Part shown: piece by piece, positions 12,714-25,329 of the stretch | Layout of the letters: every line of letters starts with the position of its first letter | How positions within the stretch are numbered: position 1 is the first letter of the stretch | DNA from: Apostichopus japonicus | Taxonomy: Eukaryota > Echinodermata > Holothuroidea > Aspidochirotida > Stichopodidae | Direction: 5' to 3' | Assembly: GCF_037975245.1 (NCBI RefSeq) | Contig: NC_092569.1 | Span: 16,166,001-16,230,000, forward strand | DNA length: 64,000 nt | Translations under genes and position numbers: made by a program | Notes under the pieces: generated by a model | What the model was told of the DNA's origin: nothing | The model's database searches: none | What the model saw: the letters and a program-made list of their open reading frames with translations, nothing else

Positions 12714-13402
12714 AATTTGACTTTGTGTTTTATTCAATGAAGTCGTAAAGGAATAACATGATAAATGACATTATTGGTGGTGTAAATATGTAAACTAAAA
12801 CTATGTGAAGAGTTAATCAGGCAGTATTGCTCCCCATTAATGTTAGTTTATACAAGTGTAAGGATTTATGTGTTTTATAGTGTCTTTGTGAAGTTACCCT
12901 TACTACCAACATGTTAAAAAGGCTGGAAGGGTGTTCTTTTAATGAATTGAATTAATTACGTAGGACTTCATCAATTCCTAGCATACATTGTACAGTATGT
13001 TTACAGTAAACCTCTGAACATCGATGAGAATGTGGCAGCAGTGATCGAATGGTTTCATTAATTTATTTCAGTTGGTCTTACTAAACAGGTGCCTTGAAGT
13101 TAATGCCGACACTGACTTTTTTTTCATCTTTTTATTTGTGTAATCGTGATATCGACTATTCTCATAAATGACCGATGAGAATGACGGAACTTTTTATCAA
13201 TTGTTGCCTGTCACAAAGTCATACATACACGTGGTCTGAGCATTCAGTGGTTGTAGAATTTATAGTCATGCGTAGAAAGAAAAGCAATGTGATATCCAGA
13301 GTAGATTACGTCAACAGGAAAGATAAATGAAAATCATGCCCTGTAAAATGATATGCTATTCAACAAGAATTAATCAGATAAACAGATCAAGCCCATGTAG
13401 GA

Positions 13403-13692
13403 GTTAGAAGTTTTAAGTTTATATTCGGTCGTCCTCTGTTTGAGAAAACCAGTTTAGTGTCTTTCAAGTTACCTTTACAGTTTATCAGTGCTGAAATATT
13501 ACAATAAAATTAGCAGTAAAATTCTAAAAATTGATGATAATATTTCAGTTAGAAGTTTTAAGTTTATATTCGGTCGTCCTCTGTTTGAGAAAACCAGTTT
13601 AGTGTCTTTCAAGTTACCTTTACAGTTTATCAGTGCTGAAATATTACAATAAAATTAGCAGTAAAATTCTAAAAATTGATGATAATATTTCA
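13403..13692. repeat. Perfect 145-bp tandem duplication
   Basis: 13403-13547 is repeated base for base at 13548-13692. The other R blocks have this stretch once, so the second copy is recent or an assembly artefact. Confidence 0.85.
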
Positions 13693-13789
13693 GCCGCAGA
13701 GGAATATTTTTTCTCTTTCTTTATAGAGACAGATTTTACTAAATAATAACAATAAATACATATCGGATATAATTATTCCTTTTTTATGT

Positions 13790-13819
13790 GTACTGTATGT
13801 CTATATATACATACAGTAC
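13790..13819. repeat. Hairpin GTACTGTATGT/ACATACAGTAC
   Basis: Perfect 11-bp inverted arms with an 8-bp loop. A 9-bp-arm version is at 39953-39978. Decayed versions lie near 1075, 26060 and 53160 at matching places in the other R blocks. Confidence 0.6.
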
Positions 13820-16800
13820 GATATGAACAAGGAAAAGCATATATTTCGTGGGGGAGGGAGAATGGGGGGATGGGAGATGCACCAATGTTATTTGTAGTCA
13901 ATGATCACTTTTGCTTGATCTCTTCGAATCGGCCAAAATTGTACGATTTTTTTTTAATTTTTTTTTTATTTATAATGGAATGTATAACGGGCCTGTAATA
14001 AGCTATTCGAGTTGTCATAATGTTTGATATTAAAAACGCAGTACCTGAATAATCCTATTCACTTTCAAACACAGATGAAAAAATGGGAAATTTGCAATAC
14101 ATTCATATTGGAGTTTTTTGACGTGTTAAATAGTACTATGGAAAAGTTTCTAGGAGATGATTTTCTTTAATTATTTTAATCAGTTACTTGCGTACATTAG
14201 GTGAGCAGCAATGGACAATAAAAGAACCGTAGTATATATTCCAAGGGTAGAACTGCATTTACATGTTTGTCCATTGACTCTTTAATGGGCTAATGATTGA
14301 TACAGACATTACACGCAAAATGTGAAGGCATTCTGGGGTATGAGTATGGTTGTGGCTGGAGAGCCCCATTGAATTTTCAAGTGCTTACTGCTGTCGATAC
14401 TTTGCAGCTCTGATTTTTTGGAGGGGGCTCTTCTCAAACAGTGATATTCTTACGGCGATAGGAATTGCATTTGGTTTATTATTATTATTATTATTATACT
14501 ATTGGTAATTGTATTGTTGAAAGGTAATGATATAAAAGGAAAGACCACTTAATATTCATTTGAGTTTCTGCAAAGTAAACATGGTTTGAAATTAATATTA
14601 AATGTTAATACACAAGTTTTAATAATATGAAAGTAAATCAATTGGCAAATTACGGAAAGTAGTCGTGTTGCGGCGTATATAAAGCATTGAATGGTTAAAA
14701 CCCTTTGGTAAGATAAATTAATTTCAATTAGTTTTGTTTTAAGCTAAGAACTAAGCTACCAGGAATTTTAGAGCTAAACTAAAACGGAATTTAAAACTTG
14801 CAAATTTGTCTATTGTTTTGTCTGATGTTATGACTATTAAACAATCTTACAAAAATGAAGGTCGAGCGACAATATGACATTGTTTAGTAACAGGGGTAGG
14901 GTAAGATGCAGGTAGCCCCCTCCTCCTTACTTATTGCTATTGTGATCGACAGTGGGAATGCGACGCCCCGTCTGCGCATTTGCTACACCTACGGATGAAC
15001 TCAAAAGCAATTTGCGGGATCGCTCTCAGACTGGTTTATCAATTGAATTAGAAAACAAGAGTTTCAGATAATCAAATGATGGAATTTTTAGTCACATTTC
15101 TCTTTGTAAACCTTGAAGTATCTTTTACAAATATGGCATATTCACGAAATCCCTCCCCTCTAAATTTACGAAATGTATTGAATTTCCATCTGGGAACCCT
15201 ACGCTAAATAATAAATTAAAAGATTCCCCCAGTGACTTGAGTAGTGACTTGCATGGGACAGTGGTGAATCGAGGATTCCACAAAGGAAGGAATGCTGCCC
15301 TGGTGTCATTAAAGCCGTCTCCTATTCAGGGATTTTGTTGTTTTTTAACAATCAAAGAATGAACAATTCAGACACCAAAGAGTGCATTCTGATACATATT
15401 AAGACAATAAATTAAATAAATACAAGTAGTGCTAAATGCCAGTTTTCGCTAACAAATATTTCGTGTGATATTGAAAAGAAAAATTAGGTGTACAGCCGTA
15501 TAGAAGTAACTCAATTCTTCTCCAACTGAATTAGGAAATTACCCCGAATGATCCATTTACATCGACTGACCATCTGAGGTAGAGATGGGGAGGGGATGGG
15601 GCATGGTCTATGTGAGCGAGGATTATAAAGTACGCTCCTACCTAGGTTTTAACACGTGATATTTCTGCTCTTCTTGTGACTTGAAACTCCGAAATAGTTG
15701 GGTCTGCTTCAAATAATTTCCCTTTTGTATTACACACATACTAACTGTTAAACTACTGTTTCAATAGATAACACTATACACTTTTACTGGTAACTATAGC
15801 AAGTTGGCTATACATGGCACGGAATTTTTCTATTCTCAAATAAAAATGTTTAGCCGCGACGAAGCCGACAATTTGTTCATTAAATCCTCTGAATCGACAC
15901 AATTTCCTCAACTATGTTCGATTCATTAATGTACTCTAAAATGCAATAATCCAGAAACAAGCAAAGATAAACAAGATTTAGTATCTAATATTGAATGATA
16001 TCTTCATTTCGATGTAGTTTTGTCAAATGTATTAATGCTCTGGCTGATGGGTATCTATCTATTACGATTTATAGTAACACTTTATATGGTAAAGGGTTTA
16101 CTACAACTAACTGTTAAGTACTGTGTTAACAGCCATATTGATAATAACCTTAAAGGGATCATGTTCACAGGTGTGTCAAAGTGTCTATATATCTGTATTT
16201 ATGGGGGGGGGGGGGGGATGGTAAGGGATGTAATACATACTTATAGGCAAAATCATTTTTTTTTAAAGAAATTCACAGACTAGCTGCCTTCTATTACAAA
16301 TATCACGTTATGAGTTTCGTTTTTAATGTACCTTAACTGATGAAATTTCCTCAATTATGTTCGAATCGTTAATGTACTCTAAAATGCAATAATCCAGAAA
16401 GAAGCAAATATGAACATGATCATATTGAATGATTTGTTAAATTCGATGTAATTTTTTGGCAACTTATTGATACTTGGGCGGATGGTTATTTATTACTATT
16501 TGCAGTAACACTTTGGTAAGTTGTATGGTCATTTAACAGTAACATTGACAAATACCTTAAAGGGATCAAGGGATCATGAATATGTTCACAGGTTTACCAA
16601 AGTGACTATACATTTCTATTAATATGAGAGGGGGGGGGGGGACAAGCTGCTTTCAATTAAAGGTGCATCAGCTTACTGCTGTTTAAACATTCAACACACA
16701 CACAGGACAAATGATTTACTCTCAGGGTGGATAATTACTTTATACTTCTTCAGTATTCGTCATTCGCAAATATTATCAAAAAGCAGTTATCAGTATTGAC

Positions 16801-16907
16801 AAAGAGGTATATTTAAAGTTATTCGTCAAGGAAATTATTTTTTCATTGAATTCGAAAGTTGTAAGTTCATTTTTTCTAGAAACATGTTGATGTCTGCGGC
16901 TGATTTA

Positions 16908-19900
16908 TTAAACTGGACGTATCTTCATTTCTGCGTATTTTATGTGGTAATAACTTCCTGGAAGACTATACCAGTAGATGCTTTTGTAATTAGTACTTCC
17001 TGCTGAGTAAAGTCCGTTGAGACTGGCATAATAACTATAAGACTTGTACCACCACGCTCCATGATAATACTGGGCCAGGTTATAACTACTATGAAGGTCG
17101 TTGTCACTGTTGAATGTCGTAAATGACTGGTTCCTGTAGAATGCCATGCTATCGTATGCTGTGAAAAATAAAACACGAGTTCGAGATAAAACGCATGATC
17201 ATATTAACAATAATATTAGGTTGTTTCCATACGGCATAAATTAAGAGAAGTTTCATTGGAGAATTTATGAAAGATTAATGAAGCACTATTTTATTGAACA
17301 AAAGTTTTCTTTAAATTTGTATTTATTTCCAAGTAAATGTCGTTTACACCACTTGAATGATATATTAGGGCCTTTAGATGAAAACTGAACTAATATGGAT
17401 TTGCTTCATTATTTTGTTTTTGTTTTTTGCCAACATGATTAGTACACTAGGACATATTTTTATTGCAAACTGGCAATCTCTTTACGATAACACTAGAACC
17501 CTTTTCCAATGTCAATTAATACAATGAATACAATAAAAACTGTACAAAATGGCTTAATTTAATCCAGTTTGTTGTCAAGTATCCAATTTTTACATCACAT
17601 CTTATGGATCCCTTTGTACTTAATGGTACACATTATGTCTATTTCAAGTAATATATCACTGCTCCGACAATGGTACCGGTATATGGGAATCGTTAAAACA
17701 AATTAATCGATAATTATTGTGAAGAACATTATTTTTTCATCAATGGTTTTATTTACCAAATTATTGGATTATTGTTTAAGAAGTCTAAAAAGATGTCTAT
17801 TTAATTGTCATTAATCTCTTTTCGTTCTGTTTCCAGTTGGACGGAGGTGAGGTCTTTTTGATTATTAGAGAGGATGAAGAAAAATTATGGGATGATGAGC
17901 AGATAACGAGGAAGTTGGAATAGGTTTGTTGTTATAAATTACAATGCATTCTGTCACTGTAGGTATAAGTGTTTCAACCTGAGTTCATTTAAGGTATATC
18001 TCTCAACCTGAGATCATTTACGGAGCTGATTCATCATTTACTCCAAACACAATTCTACCTGACCATTGAGCTGATAATTTCTTAAAATGTCAACGGATAT
18101 GCTACATATTTGATGAATGGTTACAATCGGCTAATGAACTGACAAACTAATTACATGGGTTAATTTGACAACAAATGTTAGAAAGGGAGGTAATGGGTCA
18201 AGGTAGTAATGCATAATTTGATAGAGGCGTTAATAAACTCCTTGCTAATCTTCAGTACTTTGAAATTTCTTTGATAAGGTATCGATGACAAGCGAAATCC
18301 ACGGGGTTTTATATATACGTACCTGCAGTGCTGGAGCTATCGTATTCTCCAAGGCCAACTAAACGATACTTAGTCTCTTCATCGCTGATCCTAAACAGGT
18401 CATACTTCGCAAAATAGGGATCTCCATTCACGTTGTTTAAATCAATTCGAAGCATGTAATCCTTTTGGTTAGTTAAGAGTGATATTTTATCGTTGCCAAG
18501 CCAAAATTCCCTTTTCAGGAAACCAAAACCATCTCGGTAATCATCCCAGTCTCTGTAAAATTCTACGGAACCATCGACCCGGCGTTGGAAGACCTGGTTT
18601 AGTTTCAAAACAAAAAAATGGTTTCAAAATAATGAACAATTTGTACAATGTACCTTTGATGTGTATGACGTATCAGTGTGGTAGTGTTTAATGGTTCGTC
18701 TTACGTTGAACAGATACGGTAGCCTGTGCACCATTATTCTTTTTCTAACAGAATAAATTGGTATCATATCATTTTTATGGCTGTAGGAACATTTGAAGGT
18801 AGCGAAAAACTGTCTCGCTATAAGAGAAAACAATCATACTTAGGATTATTAAAGGTTACTCGTGAAGTTATGTTAAGCGTTATCAGAAATACATATCTAA
18901 GACGGTACATTTTAAACTAAGCTACGTTTTCCTGAGAATTATATCAAACTAAAAGATACGAATAAAGAATGCATGCCTTGTCGAACGAATCAGCACCTGT
19001 AACACACATACTCTGTTACAAGGAATCGCTTTTTACTGAACCAATAAAGTATAAAATATCAAAATACTGCAGCAGGCACGCTAAAAGTAGAAATGAATTA
19101 AGGTATATATTATGTTATGTTCTTACCGTCCAGCCTCCTCCGTCAATTGAGTTATTACAGTAAACTTGAAAAGGTTCATTGGCTCCATCTGGCTTAATCA
19201 GATAAATTCCAGATTCAGAGGGACTCCCTTCACATTGGTCGTAAACTTCTTTACAATCTCGAGGATATTCTGGCTCTTGGTAGAAAAAGTAGGAGGAGTC
19301 TGAAGGAAGCAAAAAGAAAAACTTGTAAGAAATGCATGCGATCAATTTTAAATTGAACTACAGAACTCGCTGTTCCGTTTACCGAACTCTCGATAAAAGT
19401 GAAAACGGTTTGCAAAAAAGCAACAACAAATGTTTATCAAAGTATTAAACATAAATCTTCAATGCATTTTCCTGCTTGGGAGAACACCATGAAAGTAAAA
19501 AATTTAAAATCATAAAAGAACGCAACAAATATATAGACAAATCTTAAATTGAAGTAGCAGAACACCTGAATAAATGTCTATTTAATTTAAAACGACAAAA
19601 GTTGGCCTCCTTTTCACCGTCGCGAAAAACCTTTCATTTTTTTAAATTTCCCAGCCAGTTAAAAGCGGGTTGCTTTCCATTTTTTTTTTTTTTACATTTT
19701 TTTAGTTTTTTAAACTAAATTACAAAACCACGTCATTTGAGTACGCCTCTCTGCCAAGAAAGAATTATAACTTTAGGTGGTAGGTTTAATTAATATATAT
19801 ACCTACCACATCAAGAGACTTAAGTATCAATGCATATTAACCAAAAATATGTGAACACCACAAAAGCAGATATCACCATCATTGTCAATTAAGATAATGT

Positions 19901-22900
19901 ATATGAATGCTCAATGTCGTTTCTGTAATACTGTTTTTGATGGTAGCATGTTTGTTTACAAACAGAATTGAATATGAAGTGAGATGAATATTATATATGC
20001 ATTTATTCACCGACGGCTACATCTATCATGATGGTTTCCTAAAGGCATGAAAACCAAGTTAGAATTGAAAATTAAGATACATTCAATCCGAAATTTTAAA
20101 TGAAGTAAACTCATAAAAAACGATCAATTTTAGTAGCTATGTTTGTTTAAGGAACTGTAGACAAATGTTGGCCTCCTTTTACTATAAGTATTTTGACTAT
20201 AAGTTGTTTCCAGTCAACTTTAAAAACTTAAATTAAATTTAATAATCCACAGTACGTCTTTATGTGAAGAAAGCATTAAATAAATATTAATTAGTCGATG
20301 ATGATATACGGTAGTAGGTGCATATCTAATTACCACATCACGAAACAGCATATTAGACAAATGTATGTAAAAACAAAACAGAAATCACAATAATTGTCTA
20401 ATTAAGTTAGATGAATCATATATATCGATGGGTACCTCTAAATTGAAACAAAAAATGAAAATTACATTCATACTTGTAATGTACTTCTTTAGAACATGTA
20501 TTTTTTTTGTAAAAGATTCATGTTAAAGTTCATTGATAAAAGAAATGAATAAGAATGATCATTTTTTTTTACCTCCAGTGCTTCTTTTGTTCCTCCCAGA
20601 ATTTTCCCGTCCAACATTCTAAAATGGAGATATGAAAATTAAAAACATAAAAGTCAATGAAGTCACTAAAAGGACATTCCGATAGCGGGAGGGACTCGTG
20701 TGTAACCTGTACTTACCGCCGAAATCAATTTAGTTCCAACTTATTTTTAAGTTGCTGATAATCTTTGGTTAAATTCCAATGAAGTAAAATCAGGGATCAT
20801 CAACTATGTCACCATTAGGTCATCTTAATCATTTCACTAATATAGAGGCATTAACTTTGACCCCACTCGTATGAGAAGGTTTCTGTAATATTCGTATTAA
20901 GATATTTCTCTTTTACTCAGATAATAGCTTCCTTGTAGGAAATATAACGGGAAATCAAAAGACACTATTCCAACACTCTTTTCCAACTCAGTATAACTAT
21001 TCAGTTGATAACGAATATAGAACTTTCGTTAAGTCGTGACATATTTTAATGAAAACAAAACGTGTTTCTATTCGATACTGTGTTGTCGTTGTGTTTACTT
21101 CTTGGCATTGATGTTTATAGACAAACTTTAAAAAAAAAATTTTTGAAACTATTAAGTTGACAGAACGACGAATAAACAAGTTACACACTCAACGCTATTG
21201 TTGTCCTGTTTCCCGCCCATATACTTAATAACCTAGATAAAACAATAAACTGTGCCGCTTGAATTTTCCCGACATGCAGTGAGAAAGTAATTTGATTCGT
21301 TCTGGACGTTCACAATTTCATAATATATCTCATATAAATGGTCATGTTTGTGTTTGTGTAGTAAAAGGGAAGTACGACTATAGCAGTGCTAACTTGAATT
21401 TATATCGTTTAATATAAAATTAAGGATTGATGAAAATGTTACGAATTGAGTTTCACTTTTTAATTATCCTAGTTAAAAGAGTCGCTTTCGTATCCCTGAG
21501 CCATTTCTACATTTCGTCATGTCATCTTGTTTATTTTTTTTACAGTTTAAGCTATTTGGAATGCATCATATTAATCAATATTGTGTTTGAGAAATTAGAA
21601 AACTTCAACGCACTGATCTAGACAACATTTTATCATCAAGAGTGATATTCGATTTTAATGTTGTTCAAAAATTGCAATGGATTCTTCACTGCCTTCTCCA
21701 ATTTTTCAAATGTTTCCAAAGAAAAATCCTATTTGACTATTTTATATAGACATAATTCCTTAACATAAACTAACAGCGTTCCTCCAGCAGAATCTTTAAT
21801 ACAAATTCTAATCTAATCTAATAAACGGAAAATGTATTTGAGAGATAGTTTACAGGCCTTTATTCCTACATACGATGCAACAATTTAATTAAGCCTATAC
21901 CCAAATATGCTATTTTAAACAGTCTCATTCATAACAAATTGTTCAGTTTTCCTTTTGAACTAATACGGCGTACTTTTTACGTTCGTATTAAACAATACAT
22001 TAGATTAAGGCAATGGGAGGTTCTTGTCATTTGTTTAAACTGTTATTAAAAAGAATTTAAAATTCCATCGCTACTTTGTCGATGTCATACCAAAGAAAGC
22101 ATGCTCTAAAAACACGGCAGAGAACAAACTATTGTTTCTTTTGAAGTAAAAAATGTCTTACATTCATTTGTAGTGATACGGCTGACTTTGGCCAGACATA
22201 TCCGAAGTTCATGTTGTAAACTTGATGAAATTAAGTCGAGATGTTTTCTTTTCAATTTTTTAAACTGCTATAAAAAGAAATTCTATCACGATTTCCTTGA
22301 TGAGATGTCAAGGAATGAACGCGCTCAGAACACAGGAGAGAAAAACTACAATGTCGATTGATATAAACAATGAGTCTTGCGGTAGAATAAATACATTTCT
22401 ATAATAGAGGATTGCCAAAATCGTTGCTTTGTTTATTTACACAATAAAACAAGTCAAAACAACTTTATACTTTTTGCCTACTTTTGATCTGCTTTAGTCT
22501 TAAATGATACTAACGGAATATAAATGTGACGTTGGAAATTATTGGTTTATATTTTCTTGCGATATAGATGATAATCGTGGGAATCTTTCCCGCAACACCA
22601 GTTTTTATGATTAATGAGTATTTTGTGATTTAAGACATCATTTAACCATTTAATATAACTTACCTAATCCGTTAATAAGAAAATGTTACTTTTATCGATT
22701 GTTTCAAGGCATTAAGTTATTGGTATTGCACTGTACCATGTATCTAGCAAGTCACATTCTTTCATGTATTTTGAAAATATATACTTGAATTGCCAAAAAT
22801 GGATGTTGGAACTATGTTTGTACTAAAGGATTGATGTACTAGCTTGGAAGCAAGTTAAAGATGGCTTAAGGAAACATTTCAATTAATCTTTGTTAAGAAA

Positions 22901-23488
22901 TCTACAGTTATATTCTTACATATGATAATTATTCTCATGGTTTTTGTTATCGATAATTTTTACAGTTTATTTGCTATGTTGGAAGATATAATTAAATACC
23001 CGTTTGAAACGTGATCGTTTCCACGATATATCGGCAAGCCATTGTCAATTTTAATTTGCTTATTGTATTCGTTAACAAAAGGAATTCTTATCGTTTTTTT
23101 AAGAAAATAACTAATATGTGAACCCCTTTTCAAACTTATCTCTATTTATGATATGGTGTAATCAAATTTCTTATGTTTTATTCCGTGCATTAGGTAGTTC
23201 ACAATTAGGACTCTAGTTTTTTTTTAAATAAGTACAAAATATCAATATTTTACAAACAGACAAGTACATCAATTGAACACCGACAATAAATTCAAACACC
23301 ATGGTAAAGAGAAAATGAAAAATCATATTAAGTTTAAAAATGATTAAGTTAGAAAATCATTTATCACAATTAAATATTTAACTTCAACTTGTATTTGATA
23401 AAAGATAAAAGAAACTTACGGTTTCTGCCTGGAAAGCTGGAAGTTGAGAGAAGAATCCCAAAACACAAAATGTTAGGATGAACTGCAT
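16908..23488 (-). CDS. Fibrinogen-related secreted lectin, copy B (5 exons)
   Basis: Coding exons 23420-23488, 20573-20618, 19127-19299, 18323-18593 and 16908-17158 join to 810 nt (269 aa). The signal peptide differs from A by one residue (GFF for GLF). The linker with RNKR is unchanged. Exon 3 has SPSESG where A has SSSESG. The central exon carries GEYDSSSTA at its end. The last exon reads NSDND in place of DRDND, so the first acidic residue of the calcium-site motif is Asn. It has no cysteine at all: NLAQYY precedes GAWW and YKSYSYYA follows it. The mature protein therefore has only the three Cys of exon 3, an odd number. Intron 1 (about 2.8 kb) is some 1.1 kb shorter than in C and D and has lost the exon-like segment seen there. 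Introns 3 and 4 resemble different sister copies in different parts. The fibrinogen fold is clear; ligand and role are inferred from the family. Confidence 0.88.
22985..23038. other. Conserved intron-1 element, copy B
   Basis: The same 54-bp element; inverted repeat at 23006-23021. Confidence 0.35.
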
Positions 23489-23608
23489 CTTGACGATTTG
23501 TTCTGGTCTTAACGATCACAAATCTCAAGAAGGAATGAAGTAAACTTTCTGGCAGTGAACCAGTTCAACCACTCTCTGAGCTTACCCTGCGTACTATGAC
23601 GTGGTTGT

Positions 23609-23651
23609 TGACACGTGTCACCGAAGAGCTGATTAACCATTTGCATTTATA
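23609..23651 (-). promoter_or_regulatory. Core promoter of copy B: TATA box plus palindrome
   Basis: Same arrangement as in copy A: TATAAAT at 23645-23651 and TGACACGTGTCA at 23609-23620, 121 bp upstream of the ATG, with identical spacing. Confidence 0.55.
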
Positions 23652-24205
23652 CATTTGTTATAACCTGCATGATCACGTAAATAAAAACATAAGCTAACAG
23701 TTTTCCTGTTGTCCCTTAAAGAGTAAAAATGATGACAATTACTATTAGTTCATTTTGATAGCTTTAATTGTATAGCCGTAATGCGATGTTGCTTTAATGG
23801 TCACATTAGTTATATTATTTTCATTTACAATCTCAAACCAACTCAAAATATTTCTTTCGATAACACAAATTATACCGCGTTATATATATATATATATATA
23901 TATATATTACACTCAGCTCATTAACCTTTCACCCTATAAGTACCTACGTAAGTTTGAATCCTAACGTACTACTTTCAAATAACTGAATTTCGTCTCATGT
24001 AGCTTAGCATCAACAGTTAAATGATGTTAAGGAAACTGCTGTAAAGCCCCTTAAGCAGTGCCAAATATCCAAATATATATCTACAATCAAGAGGATACCG
24101 TTTAACAGTATCAAACCATCCATATCTAGGGAAACACGAGTTTTCTTCTTCTTTTTTTTGAAATCCCACCCAAGCTCTCTGCAAGTTGCCATGTTTTTGT
24201 TAAAT

Positions 24206-24235
24206 TACCCATGATGCAACTTTTGCATGACGTCA
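24206..24235. promoter_or_regulatory. Distal element upstream of copy B: TACCCATGATGCA plus CRE palindrome
   Basis: TACCCATGATGCA at 24206-24218 and TGACGTCA at 24228-24235, 740 bp from the start codon. Flanking bases have changed but the two motifs and their spacing remain. Confidence 0.45.
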
Positions 24236-25056
24236 CACTTGTACCTCGGCAGAGTTGAACTTGCCGCTATGCAGATTCTCTCGTAGAACCGCTTCACACA
24301 AAACCACGCTCGCGTACGGTATATGCTGAAACTACTTAACTATCACTAATTTTCAAATTATTACAACGGTTGAACTGGACTTTATTATCCAGAAATGTAA
24401 AGAAAAATAACTTAAGTCACCATGTAGCCATCTTGCTTTCGAGTTTGAGTAATGTATTCAGACGACATGTAACCTAGGCCTAAACAGTGTATCGTCCAAT
24501 ATCCACAATCGTAGTTCGAGTAACAAGTATAGTTACTATATAACTTAGTCATTAGTAACACTACTCGACATACTGTGACTGCGATCATCACTTTGTCGAT
24601 GAAAAGTATTGTTTATTCGAGCAATTCAACATGACTGAGGCACACATTACCCCATTTGACTATTGCGTACAACTGACTCAATCCTGCGACAAAAAAATAG
24701 TAATTTCAGAAGAAAGTGATTGAGCCGTAGTTTTGAATTCGGAAGCAAACAGTGACAATCAATGTGCGTCTGTGTTGACATTCATCTTGCAAAATACCAA
24801 TTTACGCAGATTTATTTATACACGACATTCAGTGTACGTATGCATCTATCATTCAAAATTGGTTAAATATTTTACATTTACTTAAATTTTGAAAGTGTTT
24901 AACATTTTTTAAATGATATCCTTAAGTCTTACAAGCTGTGTAAAAATTAACTATGTAAGTATTGTATAATTTGGCAACGCATTTTCAGGAACTTCTCAGG
25001 TTCATGTATGACGTCGTAAACAGCTGATTGTCTGCTTCCCTCTCCTCCAGTATGGA

Positions 25057-25088
25057 GGATAAGGGCGGATAAGGGGATAAGGGCGGGG
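25057..25088. promoter_or_regulatory. Triple GATAAGG cluster upstream of copy B
   Basis: The same 32-bp cluster as upstream of A, intact. In the matching places near C (about 38945) and D (about 52095) some units are mutated. Confidence 0.35.
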
Positions 25089-25329
25089 AATCTGACTTAT
25101 TGTTTTATTAAATGAAGTCGTAAAGGAATAACATGATAAAGGTTATTGTTGGCGTAAATATATATATACTAAAAGTATGTGAAGAGTCAATCAGGCAGTA
25201 TTGCTCTCCATTAAGGTTAGTTTATACAAGGAGAAGGATTTGTGATTTTATAGTGTCTTTGTGAAGTTAACCTTACTGCCAACATGTTACAAAGGCAATG
25301 GAAGGGAGTTCTTTTAATGAATGGAATTT

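Larger units (their letters stand above)
11280..12959. repeat. Upstream block U1 (5' side of copy A)
   Basis: Non-coding and paralogous to U2-U4. It holds the CRE module and GATAAGG cluster listed separately, and an 11-bp inverted repeat AGTTACTATAT/ATATAGTAACT at 12141-12171. No open frame is preserved across the four copies. Confidence 0.55.
12960..16907. repeat. Intergenic repeat block R2 (between copies A and B)
   Basis: No gene seen; paralogous to R1. It includes a perfect 145-bp tandem duplication (13403-13692), a hairpin (13790-13819), a short (TTA)n tract near 14476-14497, and G-runs at 16203-16217 and 16630-16641. Confidence 0.6.
23652..25329. repeat. Upstream block U2 (5' side of copy B)
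   Basis: Non-coding, paralogous to U1. It has a (TA)n tract at about 23881-23906 that is short in the other copies, plus the CRE module and GATAAGG cluster listed separately. Confidence 0.55.

Noticed and set aside
16908-17176. Alternative minus-strand frame over the last exon of B (MFYFSQHTIAW...)
   Set aside because: Shadow of the real exon in another frame; the fibrinogen reading fits the splice phase and ends in the shared KIRPV.
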